64,000 nt of DNA from Variovorax jilinensis. GTDB lineage: Bacteria > Pseudomonadota > Gammaproteobacteria > Burkholderiales > Burkholderiaceae_C. The stretch spans positions 682,001 to 746,000 of the forward strand of contig NZ_JASZYQ010000001.1 in NCBI RefSeq assembly GCF_030316885.1, read 5' to 3'. A model generated the notes under the pieces. It saw nothing but the letters and a program-made list of their open reading frames with translations, ran no database searches and was not told where the DNA came from. Positions 53,482 through 62,553 of the stretch are shown one piece after another (positions within the stretch are counted from its first letter, which is position 1; every line of letters starts with the position of its first letter). A program made the translations under genes and the position numbers.

Positions 53482-53542
53482 AGCCGCGCGGCCGGACCGA
53501 ACAAATCGGTCGCGGCCTGCCGCCGGCGTGGGGACCTGAACT

Positions 53543-53956
53543 TCAGTCGTAGGCGACGGTCAGGATCGCGGCGCGGCGTGCACCATCGCCTGGCAGGGCC
53601 AGCGCCGCGATCGAGATCGTGCCGCCATTCGAATCGAGTACGCACCCGCCTGCAGCCGTGTGCCTGAGCTCGATGCAGCGCATGCCGATCTCCAACCCGT
53701 CTACGCCATCGGCGTGCACGTGCGCGCTCTGGCCGAGGCCGGCCGAGAAGTGCACATGAACGCCCGCCGCCGAAGCTGAATCGCTCGAGTGGGACGCCGC
53801 TGGCGCCAGGACAAGCGCATGAGGCGGGGCCACGATGGTCCCTGCGAAGTGGATGGTGCCGATGTTCGTTCCGGCGGCGCTCGCGGCCGCTGCGCCGCAG
53901 ATCGAGAGCAGTGCGAGCCCTGCCAGCCGGTGGAAAGTTGCGTGATGTCGTGCCAT
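53543..53956 (-). CDS. Small exported protein, fimbrial-like
   Basis: A 137-residue protein with a signal peptide (about 1-27, ending AAASAAG). The mature start GTNIGTIHFAGTIVAPPHAL recalls type-1 fimbrial subunits (GTI.F.G.I). Two cysteines (MRCIELRHTAAGGC) could form a disulfide, and the chain ends ILTVAYD like a terminal strand. No chaperone-usher genes are near, so the assignment is weak. Upstream is a TTGACA box within a near-palindrome. Confidence 0.45.
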   Translation of the reverse strand: MARHHATFHRLAGLALLSICGAAAASAAGTNIGTIHFAGTIVAPPHALVLAPAASHSSDSASAAGVHVHFSAGLGQSAHVHADGVDGLEIGMRCIELRHTAAGGCVLDSNGGTISIAALALPGDGARRAAILTVAYD

Positions 53957-54031
53957 GTCGAACTCCCTGTTGAAGCCGTCGCCGTGGCGGCCGACTGGCT
54001 CGTCAACCGACGTCAGGTTTCATTTGGACAC

Positions 54032-54069
54032 GGTATCTAACACATCGAAACCTTGTCAATGACATTGTC
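54032..54069 (-). promoter_or_regulatory. Promoter and near-palindromic operator for the fimbrial-like gene
   Basis: Read on the minus strand, a perfect TTGACA (plus 54054-54059) is followed 16 bp later by GATACC (plus 54032-54037). The -35 lies inside a 15-bp near-palindrome GACAATGTCATTGAC (one mismatched pair). The surrounding DNA is clearly more AT-rich than its neighbours. A repressor site is a reasonable reading. Confidence 0.4.
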
Positions 54070-54110
54070 TTTTCACGTCGCTTCGGGCGTTGCAAGGCTT
54101 GCGCAGCCTG

Positions 54111-55145
54111 TCAGCGCGGGTCCATCGAGGCACGCTGGCGGGCCGCGGTGAACAGCTGGTTGCGCGTGAGTTGCAGCGCCTGGCCGCGGCGTGCGCTCTC
54201 GGGCGAGGCCGCGGAGGTGACCGCCACCACCAGGTCGCCGGGCGGGAACACCCAGACCATCTGGCCGCCGAAGCCGCTCGCGAAGAAGGTGTTGCGCGCC
54301 GCCTTGGCATTGTTGGAAGGCACCACCCACCACAGGTAGCCGTAGGGCAGCGACACCGGCAGTCCGCCTGCGTTCTGCGGCTGCGAGGCGGCGGCCACGA
54401 ACGCCTGCGGGACCAGCTGCCGGTCGCCCCAGCGCCCGTCCTGGAGGTAGAGCTGGCCCAGCTTCGCCATGTCCAGCGTGCGCAGCGAGAGGCCGTTGCG
54501 ATAGCCCGGCTCGGCGAATCCCAGCGGCGCGACGAGTCGCTCGCGTGCGTAGTCGGCCAAGGGTGTGCCGGTGGCGCTCTCGACCAGCGCCGACAGCAGA
54601 GGCACCAGCGCGTTGTCGTAGGCGAAGAATTCGCCGGGCGCATGGCGCAGCGGCCGCGCCCAGGCCTTGGCGGGAGCCATTGCAGGCGCCGTGCCGGTCG
54701 GGTCGTTCACCTCGAAGCCAGCCGTCATGGTGAGCAGGTGGCGCAGGGTGATGCGGGCGGCACGCGGGTCGTCGTTGAGCGACGTCCACTCGGGCATCAG
54801 CGACAGTACCGGGACGTCGACGTTCGCGATCCTGCCCTCGCCGATGGCAGCGCCGACCAGCGATGCGAGCGCGCTCTTGGCGATCGAGTGCACCGGGCGC
54901 AGCGTGTCCGGGTTGCCGTCGCGATGGAAGCTGAACACCGCGCGCCCCCGCAGCACGACGACCGCGCTCTGGACGTCGGGCATGTCCTTCGTGATCGTGT
55001 CGCCGATGCCTGCGAACGCGGTGGCGTCCAGGGCCTGCTCGGCGGGCGTCGAGTCGCGCCAGTCGAGGCGGGCCTGCGCGTGGGCACTGGCAAATCCCAG
55101 CAGGGCCAGGGCGAGCGTCAGGCAGGGGATCCAGGAACGGCGCAT
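54111..55145 (-). CDS. Serine hydrolase, beta-lactamase/AmpC-like family
   Basis: Exported protein of 344 residues (signal peptide about 1-23, ending AHA) with the penicillin-binding/beta-lactamase-like fold. SxxK is SIAK (about 88-91), the YxN-like motif is YDN, and a late GGQ-like triad appears as SGFGGQM. Family members include esterases, D-amino-acid peptidases and class C beta-lactamases, and sequence alone does not tell which. It stands between the fimbrial-like gene and the SulP gene on the same strand, with gaps of about 70-150 bp. Confidence 0.85.
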   Translation of the reverse strand: MRRSWIPCLTLALALLGFASAHAQARLDWRDSTPAEQALDATAFAGIGDTITKDMPDVQSAVVVLRGRAVFSFHRDGNPDTLRPVHSIAKSALASLVGAAIGEGRIANVDVPVLSLMPEWTSLNDDPRAARITLRHLLTMTAGFEVNDPTGTAPAMAPAKAWARPLRHAPGEFFAYDNALVPLLSALVESATGTPLADYARERLVAPLGFAEPGYRNGLSLRTLDMAKLGQLYLQDGRWGDRQLVPQAFVAAASQPQNAGGLPVSLPYGYLWWVVPSNNAKAARNTFFASGFGGQMVWVFPPGDLVVAVTSAASPESARRGQALQLTRNQLFTAARQRASMDPR

Positions 55146-55218
55146 CGGTCTTCCTCGCAGGCGAATCGATGCGGCAGTTTAGCGAGCGAGCGGGCCCTGG
55201 CCGCGCAGCGCCGACCGC

Positions 55219-56904
55219 TCAGTGCGCGGTGCCCGGCGCGGCCTCGGCGGCGCTGCCTTCGAGCTCCGCCGCGAAGCCCGATCGCTCGAACACTTCCTGC
55301 GGCTGCGCCTGCAGCGATTCGACCCGTAGCACACCGCCGCGCTCACGCACCGCCTTGTGCAGCTGGCGCAGCGCATCGAGGCCGGTGGCGTCGACCGAGA
55401 TCAGCTGCATCGCATCGAGCACCACGGTCATGCCGCGAGGCGCACGCTCGACCGCGGTCACGACCGGATCGAGCTTGGCGGCGGCGCCGAAGAACAGCGC
55501 GCCATAGAGCCGGTAGGTCAGCACCGGTGGCTGCACTGCGACCAGTTCGATGCTGAACAGCGTGCTCATGCGCCGCACGAACAGCGCGCAGGCCAGCACG
55601 ATGCCGACCTGTACTGCCACCGTGAGATCGAACACCACCGTGAGGAAGAAGGTGCCGAGCATCAGCAGTCGGTAGTGGCGGCTGAAGCGCCGCAGCATGC
55701 CCGGCGAGAACTCGCGCCATTCGCCCATGTTCCAGGCCACGAAGATCAGCACGCCCGCGAGCACCGCGAGCGGCACGTGCCGGGCCAGCGGCGCGGCCAG
55801 CAGCACCACCGCGAGCAGGGTGAGCGCATGCACCATGCCCGCGATCGGTGAGCTGGCGCCGGCACGCACGTTGGTCACGGTGCGCGCGATGGTGCCCGTG
55901 GCCGGCATGCCGCCGAAGAATGGCGTGACCGCGTTGGCGATGCCCTGCGCCATCAGCTCCTGGTTCGGGTCGTGACGCGGCAGGCCGCCGACCTGGTCGG
56001 CCACGCGTGCACACAGCAGCGATTCGATGGCGCCGAGCAGCGCGATCGTGAGCGTGGGCGTCACCAGCTGCTTGACCGTCTCCCACGAGAACGCCGGCAG
56101 CGCGAAGGTCGGCAGGCCCTCCGGAATGCCGCCGAAGCGCGTGCCGATGGTTTCCACCGGCAGCGCGAAGCCCCAGGACACCAGCGTCAGCGTGACCAGC
56201 GCCACCATCGGCCCCGGCAGGCGGGAGCCGGCCTGCGCTGCGCGCGAGCGGGCAGCGCGTCCGAACAGGCGGTGCACGCCGCGGCCGAGCCGGGTGGTCG
56301 CCAGCAGCAGCTGGGGCCAGGCGACGAGTCCGAGCACGCAGGCCAGGCCGAGCGCGAAGGCATTCGGATTGAAGCTGTCGAGGTGGCTGGCCAGCGCGTG
56401 CAGCTGCGAGAACATGTCGGCCGGCATCTTGGGGATCGACAGGCCGAGCCAGTCCTTCAACTGCGAGATCAGGATCAGCGCCGCGATGCCGTTGGTGAAG
56501 CCGACGACGATCGACAGCGGCACGAAGCGCACCAGCGTGCCGAGGCGGAACAGCCCCATGAGGAACAGCAGCACGCCGGCGCAGGCAGTCGCGATCAGGA
56601 GGTTCGCGACGCCGTAGCGCTCGACGATGCCGTAGACGATCACGATGTAGGCCCCGGCCGGGCCGCCGATCTGCACCGCCGAGCCGCCGAGCGCGGAGAT
56701 CAGGAAGCCCGCGATGATCGCGGTCCAGATGCCGGCCTCGGGCTTGAGGCCCGAAGCGATGGCGAAGGCCATCGCCAGCGGCAGCGCCACGATGCCGACC
56801 GTGACGCCGGCGCCCACGTCCTTGAAGAAGCGCGTCCGGTCGTAGCCCGCCAGCGCCTCGATCAGTCGCGGACGGAAGGCTGCGAGCTTGAGCGGCGAGG
56901 ACAT
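55219..56904 (-). CDS. SulP-family anion permease with STAS domain
   Basis: Anion transporter of 561 residues: 10-14 membrane segments in the SLC26/SulP fold (GVTVGIVALPLAMAFAIASG, PAGAYIVIVYGIVERYG, and NVRAGASSPIAGMVHALTLL) and a C-terminal cytoplasmic STAS domain (about 440-545). Bacterial members carry sulfate, bicarbonate or dicarboxylates; the substrate here is not deducible. No sulfur-assimilation or carbonic anhydrase gene is next to it, which would otherwise suggest one. Confidence 0.92.
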   Translation of the reverse strand: MSSPLKLAAFRPRLIEALAGYDRTRFFKDVGAGVTVGIVALPLAMAFAIASGLKPEAGIWTAIIAGFLISALGGSAVQIGGPAGAYIVIVYGIVERYGVANLLIATACAGVLLFLMGLFRLGTLVRFVPLSIVVGFTNGIAALILISQLKDWLGLSIPKMPADMFSQLHALASHLDSFNPNAFALGLACVLGLVAWPQLLLATTRLGRGVHRLFGRAARSRAAQAGSRLPGPMVALVTLTLVSWGFALPVETIGTRFGGIPEGLPTFALPAFSWETVKQLVTPTLTIALLGAIESLLCARVADQVGGLPRHDPNQELMAQGIANAVTPFFGGMPATGTIARTVTNVRAGASSPIAGMVHALTLLAVVLLAAPLARHVPLAVLAGVLIFVAWNMGEWREFSPGMLRRFSRHYRLLMLGTFFLTVVFDLTVAVQVGIVLACALFVRRMSTLFSIELVAVQPPVLTYRLYGALFFGAAAKLDPVVTAVERAPRGMTVVLDAMQLISVDATGLDALRQLHKAVRERGGVLRVESLQAQPQEVFERSGFAAELEGSAAEAAPGTAH

Positions 56905-56934
56905 GGGGCTATTGTGTACGCGCCCCCTCGCGGC

Positions 56935-57138
56935 TCAGTCCGCGTCGCCGGGCAGCACCGCATCGGCCGCTGCGCCGACCGCCTTGCCGGTGATGCGCAC
57001 GGTGCCGATCGCGGCATCGGCGGCCAGGCCGACCGCGCCGGCGCCGACGCTGACCGCGGTGCTCGCGACACTGACGACCGCGCAGCCGCCGAGCGAGACG
57101 AGTGCCGCCAGCGCGGCCAGGCAGGCGAAGCGGTTCAT
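56935..57138 (-). CDS. Small lipoprotein, hypothetical
   Basis: A 67-residue lipoprotein (lipobox SLGGC, Cys19) whose mature part is a Val/Ala/Gly-rich pattern with little else (VVSVASTAVSVGAGAVGLAA). It resembles small lipoproteins found beside metG in related genomes, but I cannot name it with confidence. It lies 29 bp downstream of metG on the same strand. Confidence 0.65.
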   Translation of the reverse strand: MNRFACLAALAALVSLGGCAVVSVASTAVSVGAGAVGLAADAAIGTVRITGKAVGAAADAVLPGDAD

Positions 57139-57167
57139 GTCCGGTCCTTCGTTCGGGCGTGGTGCGT

Positions 57168-59249
57168 TCAGCGCACGCGCATGCCGGGGGTCGCGCCGGC
57201 CCAGGGCTCGAGCACGTGGATGCCCGGCTCGGCCTTCTCGTCGGCATGGCTGGCGGCCAGCACCATGCCTTCGGAGATGCCGAACTTCATCTTGCGCGGT
57301 GCCAGGTTAGCGACCAGCACCGTGAGCTTGCCCACCAGCTGATCGGGCCGGTAGGCCGAGGCGATGCCCGAGAAGACGTTGCGCGTGCGGCCTTCGCCGG
57401 CGTCGAGCGTGAGCTGCAGCAGCTTGGTCGAGCCTTCGACCTTCTGGCAGTCGACGATCTTCGCGATCCGCAGGTCGATCTTCGCGAAGTCGTCGATGGT
57501 GATCGTGGGCGCGATGGCTTCGCCGCCCGGCAGCACGGCGGCTGCTTCGGGTGCGGCGGCTTCGGCCACGGCCGGCTCGAACAGCTGGTCGAGCTGCTTG
57601 TCGTCGACCCGCTGCATCAGGTGGCTGTAGGCCTGGATCACGTGGCCGGCGCCGAGCAGGCGTCCGGCATCGGCGAACAGCAGCGGCTCGGTCGCGAGGA
57701 AGGCCTCGACCTGCTGCGCCAGCACCGGCAGCACCGGCTTCAGGTAGATCGTGAGCAGGCGGAAGGCTTCGATGCAGGTGGTGCAGACATCGTGCAGGCG
57801 GGCTTCCATGCCCTCCTTCTTGGCCAGTTCCCAGGGCTTGTTCTGGTCGACGTATTCGTTGACCTTGTCGGCCAGCGCCATGATCTCGCGCTGGGCGCGT
57901 GCGTAGTCGCGGCTGTCGTAGAGCGCCTGCATGGAGGCCGACGCCGCCTGCAGTGTGGCCAGCAGCGCCGCACCATCGGCCGTGGGCGCGCCGAGCCGGC
58001 CGCCGAAGCGCTTGGCGATGAAGCCCGCCGCGCGGCTCGCGATGTTGATGTACTTGCCGATCAGGTCGGCGTTGACGCGCGCCATGAAATCCTCGGCCGT
58101 GAAGTCGACGTCCTCGACCTTGGCGTTGAGCTTGGCCGCGATGTAGTAGCGCAGCCATTCGGGGTTCATGCCGATCGCCAGGTACTTGAGCGGGTCGATG
58201 CCGGTGCCGCGGCTCTTGCTCATCTTCTCGCCCGAGACCGTGATGAAGCCGTGCACGTTGACCTGGCTCGGCGTCTTGCGGCCGCTGAACTGCAGCATCG
58301 CGGGCCAGAACAGCGTGTGGAAGTAGACGATGTCCTTGCCGATGAAATGCACCTGCTCGACCGCGGGATCGGCGACGAACTCGTCGAAGCTCTGCGGGGT
58401 GCGCGAGGGCGCATGCCAATGGTCGGCCGCCTGGCCCTTGTCAAAGTGGTTCTTGAGGCTCGCGAGGTAGCCCACGGGCGCATCGAGCCAGACGTAGAAG
58501 TACTTGCCCGGCGCATCGGGAATCTCGATGCCGAAGTAGGGCGCCTCGCGCGAGATGTCCCAGTCGGCCATGCCGGCCTCGAACCATTCGCCGGCCTTGC
58601 GTGCCATCTCGGGCTGCAGCTTGCCGTCCTGCGTCCAGGCCTTGAGGAAGTCGACCACCTGCGGGTCGGACAGCTTGAAGAAGAAGTGCTCGGAGCTGCG
58701 CAGTTCGGGCGTCGCCCCGGTCAGCGTCGAATAGGGATTGATGAGCTCGGTCGGCGCGTAGACGCTGCTGCAGACCTCGCAGGCATCGCCGTACTGGTCC
58801 TTGGCGTGGCAGACGGGGCATTCGCCCTTGATGTAGCGGTCGGGCAGGAACATGCCCTTCACCGGATCGTAGAACTGCTCGATGGTGCGCGTGGCGATCA
58901 TGCCGCCGGCCTTGAGCCTGCGGTAGATGCCCTGGGCCAGCTCGGTGTTCTCGGGGCTGTCGGTCGAATGCCAGTTGTCGAAGCGGATGTGGAAGCCGTC
59001 GAGGTACTCGCGGCGGCCGGCCGCGATCTCGCCGACGAACTGCTGCGGCGTCTTGCCGGCCTTCTCGGCCGCGATCATGATCGGCGCGCCATGCGCATCG
59101 TCGGCGCCCACGAAGTGAACCATGTGGCCCTGCATGCGCTGGAACCGCACCCAGATGTCGGCCTGGATGTATTCCATGATGTGGCCGACGTGGAACTTGC
59201 CGTTGGCATACGGCAGGGCGGTGGTGACGAAGAGTTTGCGCTGGGACAT
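57168..59249 (-). CDS. metG: Methionyl-tRNA synthetase
   Basis: Class I synthetase of 693 residues. The HIGH-type motif is HVGH in [18 protein letters not shown], the KMSKS loop is KMSKSRGTG, and the zinc knuckle cysteines are [17 protein letters not shown]. The C-terminal 110 residues are the EMAP-II-like tRNA-binding domain ([18 protein letters not shown]). The ATG at 59249 begins [17 protein letters not shown], the usual start; the preceding 26 codons of open frame are not conserved-looking. No riboswitch is seen upstream. Confidence 0.96.
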   Translation of the reverse strand: MSQRKLFVTTALPYANGKFHVGHIMEYIQADIWVRFQRMQGHMVHFVGADDAHGAPIMIAAEKAGKTPQQFVGEIAAGRREYLDGFHIRFDNWHSTDSPENTELAQGIYRRLKAGGMIATRTIEQFYDPVKGMFLPDRYIKGECPVCHAKDQYGDACEVCSSVYAPTELINPYSTLTGATPELRSSEHFFFKLSDPQVVDFLKAWTQDGKLQPEMARKAGEWFEAGMADWDISREAPYFGIEIPDAPGKYFYVWLDAPVGYLASLKNHFDKGQAADHWHAPSRTPQSFDEFVADPAVEQVHFIGKDIVYFHTLFWPAMLQFSGRKTPSQVNVHGFITVSGEKMSKSRGTGIDPLKYLAIGMNPEWLRYYIAAKLNAKVEDVDFTAEDFMARVNADLIGKYINIASRAAGFIAKRFGGRLGAPTADGAALLATLQAASASMQALYDSRDYARAQREIMALADKVNEYVDQNKPWELAKKEGMEARLHDVCTTCIEAFRLLTIYLKPVLPVLAQQVEAFLATEPLLFADAGRLLGAGHVIQAYSHLMQRVDDKQLDQLFEPAVAEAAAPEAAAVLPGGEAIAPTITIDDFAKIDLRIAKIVDCQKVEGSTKLLQLTLDAGEGRTRNVFSGIASAYRPDQLVGKLTVLVANLAPRKMKFGISEGMVLAASHADEKAEPGIHVLEPWAGATPGMRVR

Positions 59250-59371
59250 CGCGAGGGGCGCTTTCGGGAGAGAGACGAAACGGTGACGGAGCTGCCCTGG
59301 CGGCCGCGCCGGCGCAGGGAGATGCATTTTAGGCGGCGGGACTATAGTCGCTGCGCCAACCCGACTTCGCC

Positions 59372-59845
59372 GTGATCACCGAGCACGAAATCACTCTTGC
59401 ACAGCCGGCCGATGCTGCGGCCATCGCGGTGTTGTCGCGCGATGCCATCGAGCAGGGGCTGTCGTGGCGCTGGACCGAGCGCCGCGTGCTGCGCTGCATG
59501 CAGGATGCGGCGTGCAATGTCGTCGTGGTGCGCCAGGCAGGTGCGCTGGCCGGATTCGCGATCATGCAGTACGGCGATACGGAGGCCCACATCTCGCTGT
59601 TCGCCGTGCAGGCGGCGCAGCGCCGCGCGGGCCTCGGCTCGGCGCTGCTGGCCTGGCTCGAGACCACGGCCGAGGTTGCCGGCCTGAGCGCGATCAAGCT
59701 CGAGGCGCGCGCCGGCAACGCGTCGGCCAAGTCCTTCTACCTGCGTCACGGCTTCACCGAGACCGGTCTCGCGCGCGGCTACTACGAGGATGTCGAGGAC
59801 GCGGTGCGCATGGTCAAGCGCATCGGCGCGGCACCCGCGGAATGA
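59372..59845 (+). CDS. GNAT-family N-acetyltransferase
   Basis: Acetyl-CoA-dependent acyltransferase of 157 residues. The A motif (acetyl-CoA pyrophosphate loop) is [11 protein letters not shown] (about 82-92), with B motif [16 protein letters not shown] near 117-132. The acceptor is unknown; the fold resembles RimI-like enzymes. The start is GTG 59372. A palindromic ACTATAGT lies at 59341-59348 and offers a -10 box in both directions for this gene and metG. It is convergent with the patatin gene, 3 bp between stops. Confidence 0.85.
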   Translation: MITEHEITLAQPADAAAIAVLSRDAIEQGLSWRWTERRVLRCMQDAACNVVVVRQAGALAGFAIMQYGDTEAHISLFAVQAAQRRAGLGSALLAWLETTAEVAGLSAIKLEARAGNASAKSFYLRHGFTETGLARGYYEDVEDAVRMVKRIGAAPAE

Positions 59846-59848
59846 GGC

Positions 59849-61084
59849 TCAGTCTCCCGCCGCATCCCAGCCGAAGAAGCGCTCGACCTCGGCACGCTGG
59901 CGCAGCGTGTCGGCGCGTCCCAGCGCCATCAGCTCGCGCGTGAAGCGCGATTCGAACAGCAGGTAGCTTGCGAAGGCCGCGCCCTTGACGGTCGCGGACG
60001 GGTCGGCGGCGAGTCCGCCGAACAGCCGCCGCACCGCGCCGGGCAGGGCATCGACATGTCGCGCCGCGATCGCGTCGATGCGCTGCGAGGGCGAGATCAC
60101 GAGCAGGTCTAGCGGCCTCAGTGTGCTGGCATGCCGCGCCTCGGGCGGGATCAGGCTCAGCGTGTGGTTGATGCGGCGCAGGCGCTCGACATCCACCGCG
60201 AGTGCGTCGAGGAAGATGCTCGACAGCGCATGCCCCGCGATCTGCGCTACCGAGGGGTAGCCCGTGAGCGCGTTGGGCGGCACCTCGCTGCGCGGCTCGT
60301 GCATGCGGCCGGCGCCGATCGCCAGGATGCGCTCGGCACCCAGGTGGATGGCCGCCGCCATCGGTGCCGTCTGTCGCATCGAGCCGTCGCCGAAGTACTC
60401 GGCGCGTCCCTGGATGGGCAGCGCGGCCGCCGGGAAGATGAACGGGATCGCCGACGAGGCCATCAGGTGGGCATGCGTGATGCGGTCCGGCACCGCGCTG
60501 CGTTGCGAGCGCACCCATGGCGCGATCGGCGCCGCGCTGTCGTAGAAGGTGACGTGCTCGCCCGAGCTGTAGCTCGAGGCCGTGACCGCAAGCGCCCGCA
60601 AGTGGCCCGTTGCCATCAGCGAGGGCAGCCGCTCGAGCGGCACCAGGTGCGCGAGCAGCTCGGCCAGCGGCGCGTTGTCGAGCAGCGAACGCGGCCGGAT
60701 GCGCAGCCAGCGCGTGATCAGCTGGCCGACGCCGAGCAGCAGGCGCCAGCGCGCCGCGGCGTCGAGCATCGCCAGCGAATCGGCGCGATAGACCTGGTCG
60801 GCGTGGAAGCGGCGCCAGACCCGGGCCATGCGCAGCACGGCGCGGTCGAAGTCGTCGGCGCCGCAGGCCAGCGCAGCGGCATTGATGGCGCCGGCCGAGG
60901 TGCCCGTGATGATCGGAAACGGGGCCGAGGCATCGGCCCGGCCCGGCCGGCGGCTCTGGCGGCGCAGCCGGGCGATCGCCTCGAGCACGCCGACCTGATA
61001 AGCGGCGCGCGCGCCGCCACCGGTCAGCACCAGGCCGGTGACGGGTGCGGCCTGGGCAGCGTGGGCTTGGCGGGCGAGCGGCAT
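59849..61084 (-). CDS. Patatin-like phospholipase
   Basis: Cytoplasmic-looking lipid acyl hydrolase of 411 residues. The oxyanion GGGARAAYQVGVLEAI, the nucleophile elbow GTSAG and the catalytic Asp in DGS (FGDGSMRQ) complete the patatin Ser-Asp dyad. No signal peptide is seen. A C-terminal part (about 290-411) has no clear domain. It is divergent from apbC, with the 267-bp palindromic element in the shared 370-bp spacer. Confidence 0.9.
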   Translation of the reverse strand: MPLARQAHAAQAAPVTGLVLTGGGARAAYQVGVLEAIARLRRQSRRPGRADASAPFPIITGTSAGAINAAALACGADDFDRAVLRMARVWRRFHADQVYRADSLAMLDAAARWRLLLGVGQLITRWLRIRPRSLLDNAPLAELLAHLVPLERLPSLMATGHLRALAVTASSYSSGEHVTFYDSAAPIAPWVRSQRSAVPDRITHAHLMASSAIPFIFPAAALPIQGRAEYFGDGSMRQTAPMAAAIHLGAERILAIGAGRMHEPRSEVPPNALTGYPSVAQIAGHALSSIFLDALAVDVERLRRINHTLSLIPPEARHASTLRPLDLLVISPSQRIDAIAARHVDALPGAVRRLFGGLAADPSATVKGAAFASYLLFESRFTRELMALGRADTLRQRAEVERFFGWDAAGD

Positions 61085-61160
61085 GCGTTCGAGCGTACCC
61101 GGCCCGGGTGGCGGCGTGGGGCCATCGGGCGTGCGCGCGGCACCTTCGCGGCGTCGAACC

Positions 61161-61427
61161 AGGGCCTGTTCACCCTACTTCCGGGGTCGCGAAGGTATGC
61201 CAGGGCGGGCCAATCAAGGCGCGCGACGCCGCATGTGCGTTGGCACATGCAAGCGGTGCAACGCGGAGTGGCCCGCCCTGGCATACCTTCCCTTCGGGTT
61301 GCCGAGCAAAGGGGCCGTCCGCGGCGTTGCCCGCGCTTGCAAGGCCAAAGCCTTGCTGCGCGCGGGCGCCTTGCATCCAGCCCCTTTGCTCGACAACGCG
61401 ACCCCGGAAGTAGGATGAACAGGCCCT
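61161..61427. mobile_element. 267-bp nested palindromic element with 30-bp terminal inverted repeats
   Basis: The terminal inverted repeats at 61161-61190 and 61398-61427 match at 29 of 30 positions. Inside, arm A is a 22-bp perfect stem (61191-61212 with 61269-61290) with an inner hairpin GCATGTGC/GCACATGC (61231-61238, 61243-61250). Arm B is a 13-bp stem (61303-61315 with 61380-61392) holding GCCCGCGC/GCGCGGGC (61329-61336, 61360-61367) and GCAAGGC/GCCTTGC (61339-61345, 61350-61356). It has no convincing coding content and no clear target-site duplication. The call as a mobile element is an inference from the terminal repeats. Confidence 0.75.
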
Positions 61428-61454
61428 AGACTACCTGCCATTCAGGAGTCACCC

Positions 61455-62546
61455 ATGTCCGTCACGCAGGAAGCGCTCGTGCAGGCGCTCGAGGCCGTTC
61501 TCGATCCCAACACCGGCCAGAGTTTCGTCGCCACGAAGGCGCTCAGGAACATCCAGATCCATCAAGGCGATGTCTCGTTCGACGTCGAGCTCGGCTACCC
61601 GGCGAAGAGCCAGATGCCGGCCATGCGCAGCGCGCTGGTGGCGGCTGCGAAGGCGGTCGCGGGGGTCGGCAACGTCTCGGTCCAGATCACGACCAAGGTC
61701 GTCAGCCATGCGGTTCAGCGCGGCGTGCAGCTGATGCCCAACGTCAGGAACATCATCGCGGTGGCCTCGGGCAAGGGCGGCGTCGGCAAGAGCACCACGG
61801 CCGCCAACCTCGCGCTCGCGCTGGCCGCCGAGGGCGCCAGCGTCGGCCTGCTCGATGCCGATATCTACGGTCCCAGCCTGCCCACCATGCTCGGCATCGA
61901 GGGCAAGCCCGCGAGCGAGGACGGCAAGACCATGGAGCCGATGCGCAACCATGGCGTGCAGGTGATGTCGATCGGGTTCCTGGTCGACCCCGACCAGGCC
62001 ATGATCTGGCGCGGCCCGATGGCGACGCAGGCGCTCGACCAGCTGCTGCGCCAGACCAACTGGAAGGACCTCGACTACCTCGTGGTCGACATGCCGCCCG
62101 GCACCGGCGACATCCAGCTCACGCTGTCGCAGCGCGTGCCCATGACCGGCGCCGTGATCGTCACGACGCCGCAGGACATCGCGCTGCTCGACGCGCGCAA
62201 GGGCATCACGATGTTCGAGAAGGTGGGCGTGCCGATCCTCGGCATCGTCGAGAACATGGCGGTGCACGTGTGCTCGAACTGCGGTCACGTCGAGCACATC
62301 TTCGGCGCCGACGGCGGCCGCAGGATGGCCGAGCAGTACAAGACCGAATACCTCGGCGCGCTGCCTCTGGACATCCACATCCGGCTGCAGGCCGACAGCG
62401 GCAAGCCGACCGTGGCGGCCGAACCCGACGGCGAGCTGGCCGCCCTCTACAAGGCGGTGGCGCGGCGCGTGGCGGTCGGCATCGCCGAGAAGGCAAAGGA
62501 TTTCTCGGCCAAGTTCCCGACCATCACGGTTTCCAAGGACACCTGA
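61455..62546 (+). CDS. apbC: Iron-sulfur cluster carrier protein ApbC/Mrp
   Basis: MRP/NBP35-family ATPase of 363 residues that carries Fe-S clusters to apoproteins. The N-terminal MIP18-like DUF59 domain (about 3-85) is followed by the P-loop ATPase with deviant Walker A GKGGVGKST, LLDADIYGPSLPTMLG and a CXXC motif (CSNC) that holds the cluster between two subunits. ATG 61455 has AGGAG upstream. LysR follows after 8 bp. Confidence 0.95.
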   Translation: MSVTQEALVQALEAVLDPNTGQSFVATKALRNIQIHQGDVSFDVELGYPAKSQMPAMRSALVAAAKAVAGVGNVSVQITTKVVSHAVQRGVQLMPNVRNIIAVASGKGGVGKSTTAANLALALAAEGASVGLLDADIYGPSLPTMLGIEGKPASEDGKTMEPMRNHGVQVMSIGFLVDPDQAMIWRGPMATQALDQLLRQTNWKDLDYLVVDMPPGTGDIQLTLSQRVPMTGAVIVTTPQDIALLDARKGITMFEKVGVPILGIVENMAVHVCSNCGHVEHIFGADGGRRMAEQYKTEYLGALPLDIHIRLQADSGKPTVAAEPDGELAALYKAVARRVAVGIAEKAKDFSAKFPTITVSKDT

Positions 62547-62553
62547 TCCGGAC

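Noticed and set aside
61045..61441. Small overlapping open frames inside the palindromic element
   Set aside because: They are open on both strands because of the inverted repeats, lack ribosome binding sites and have no recognisable sequence.
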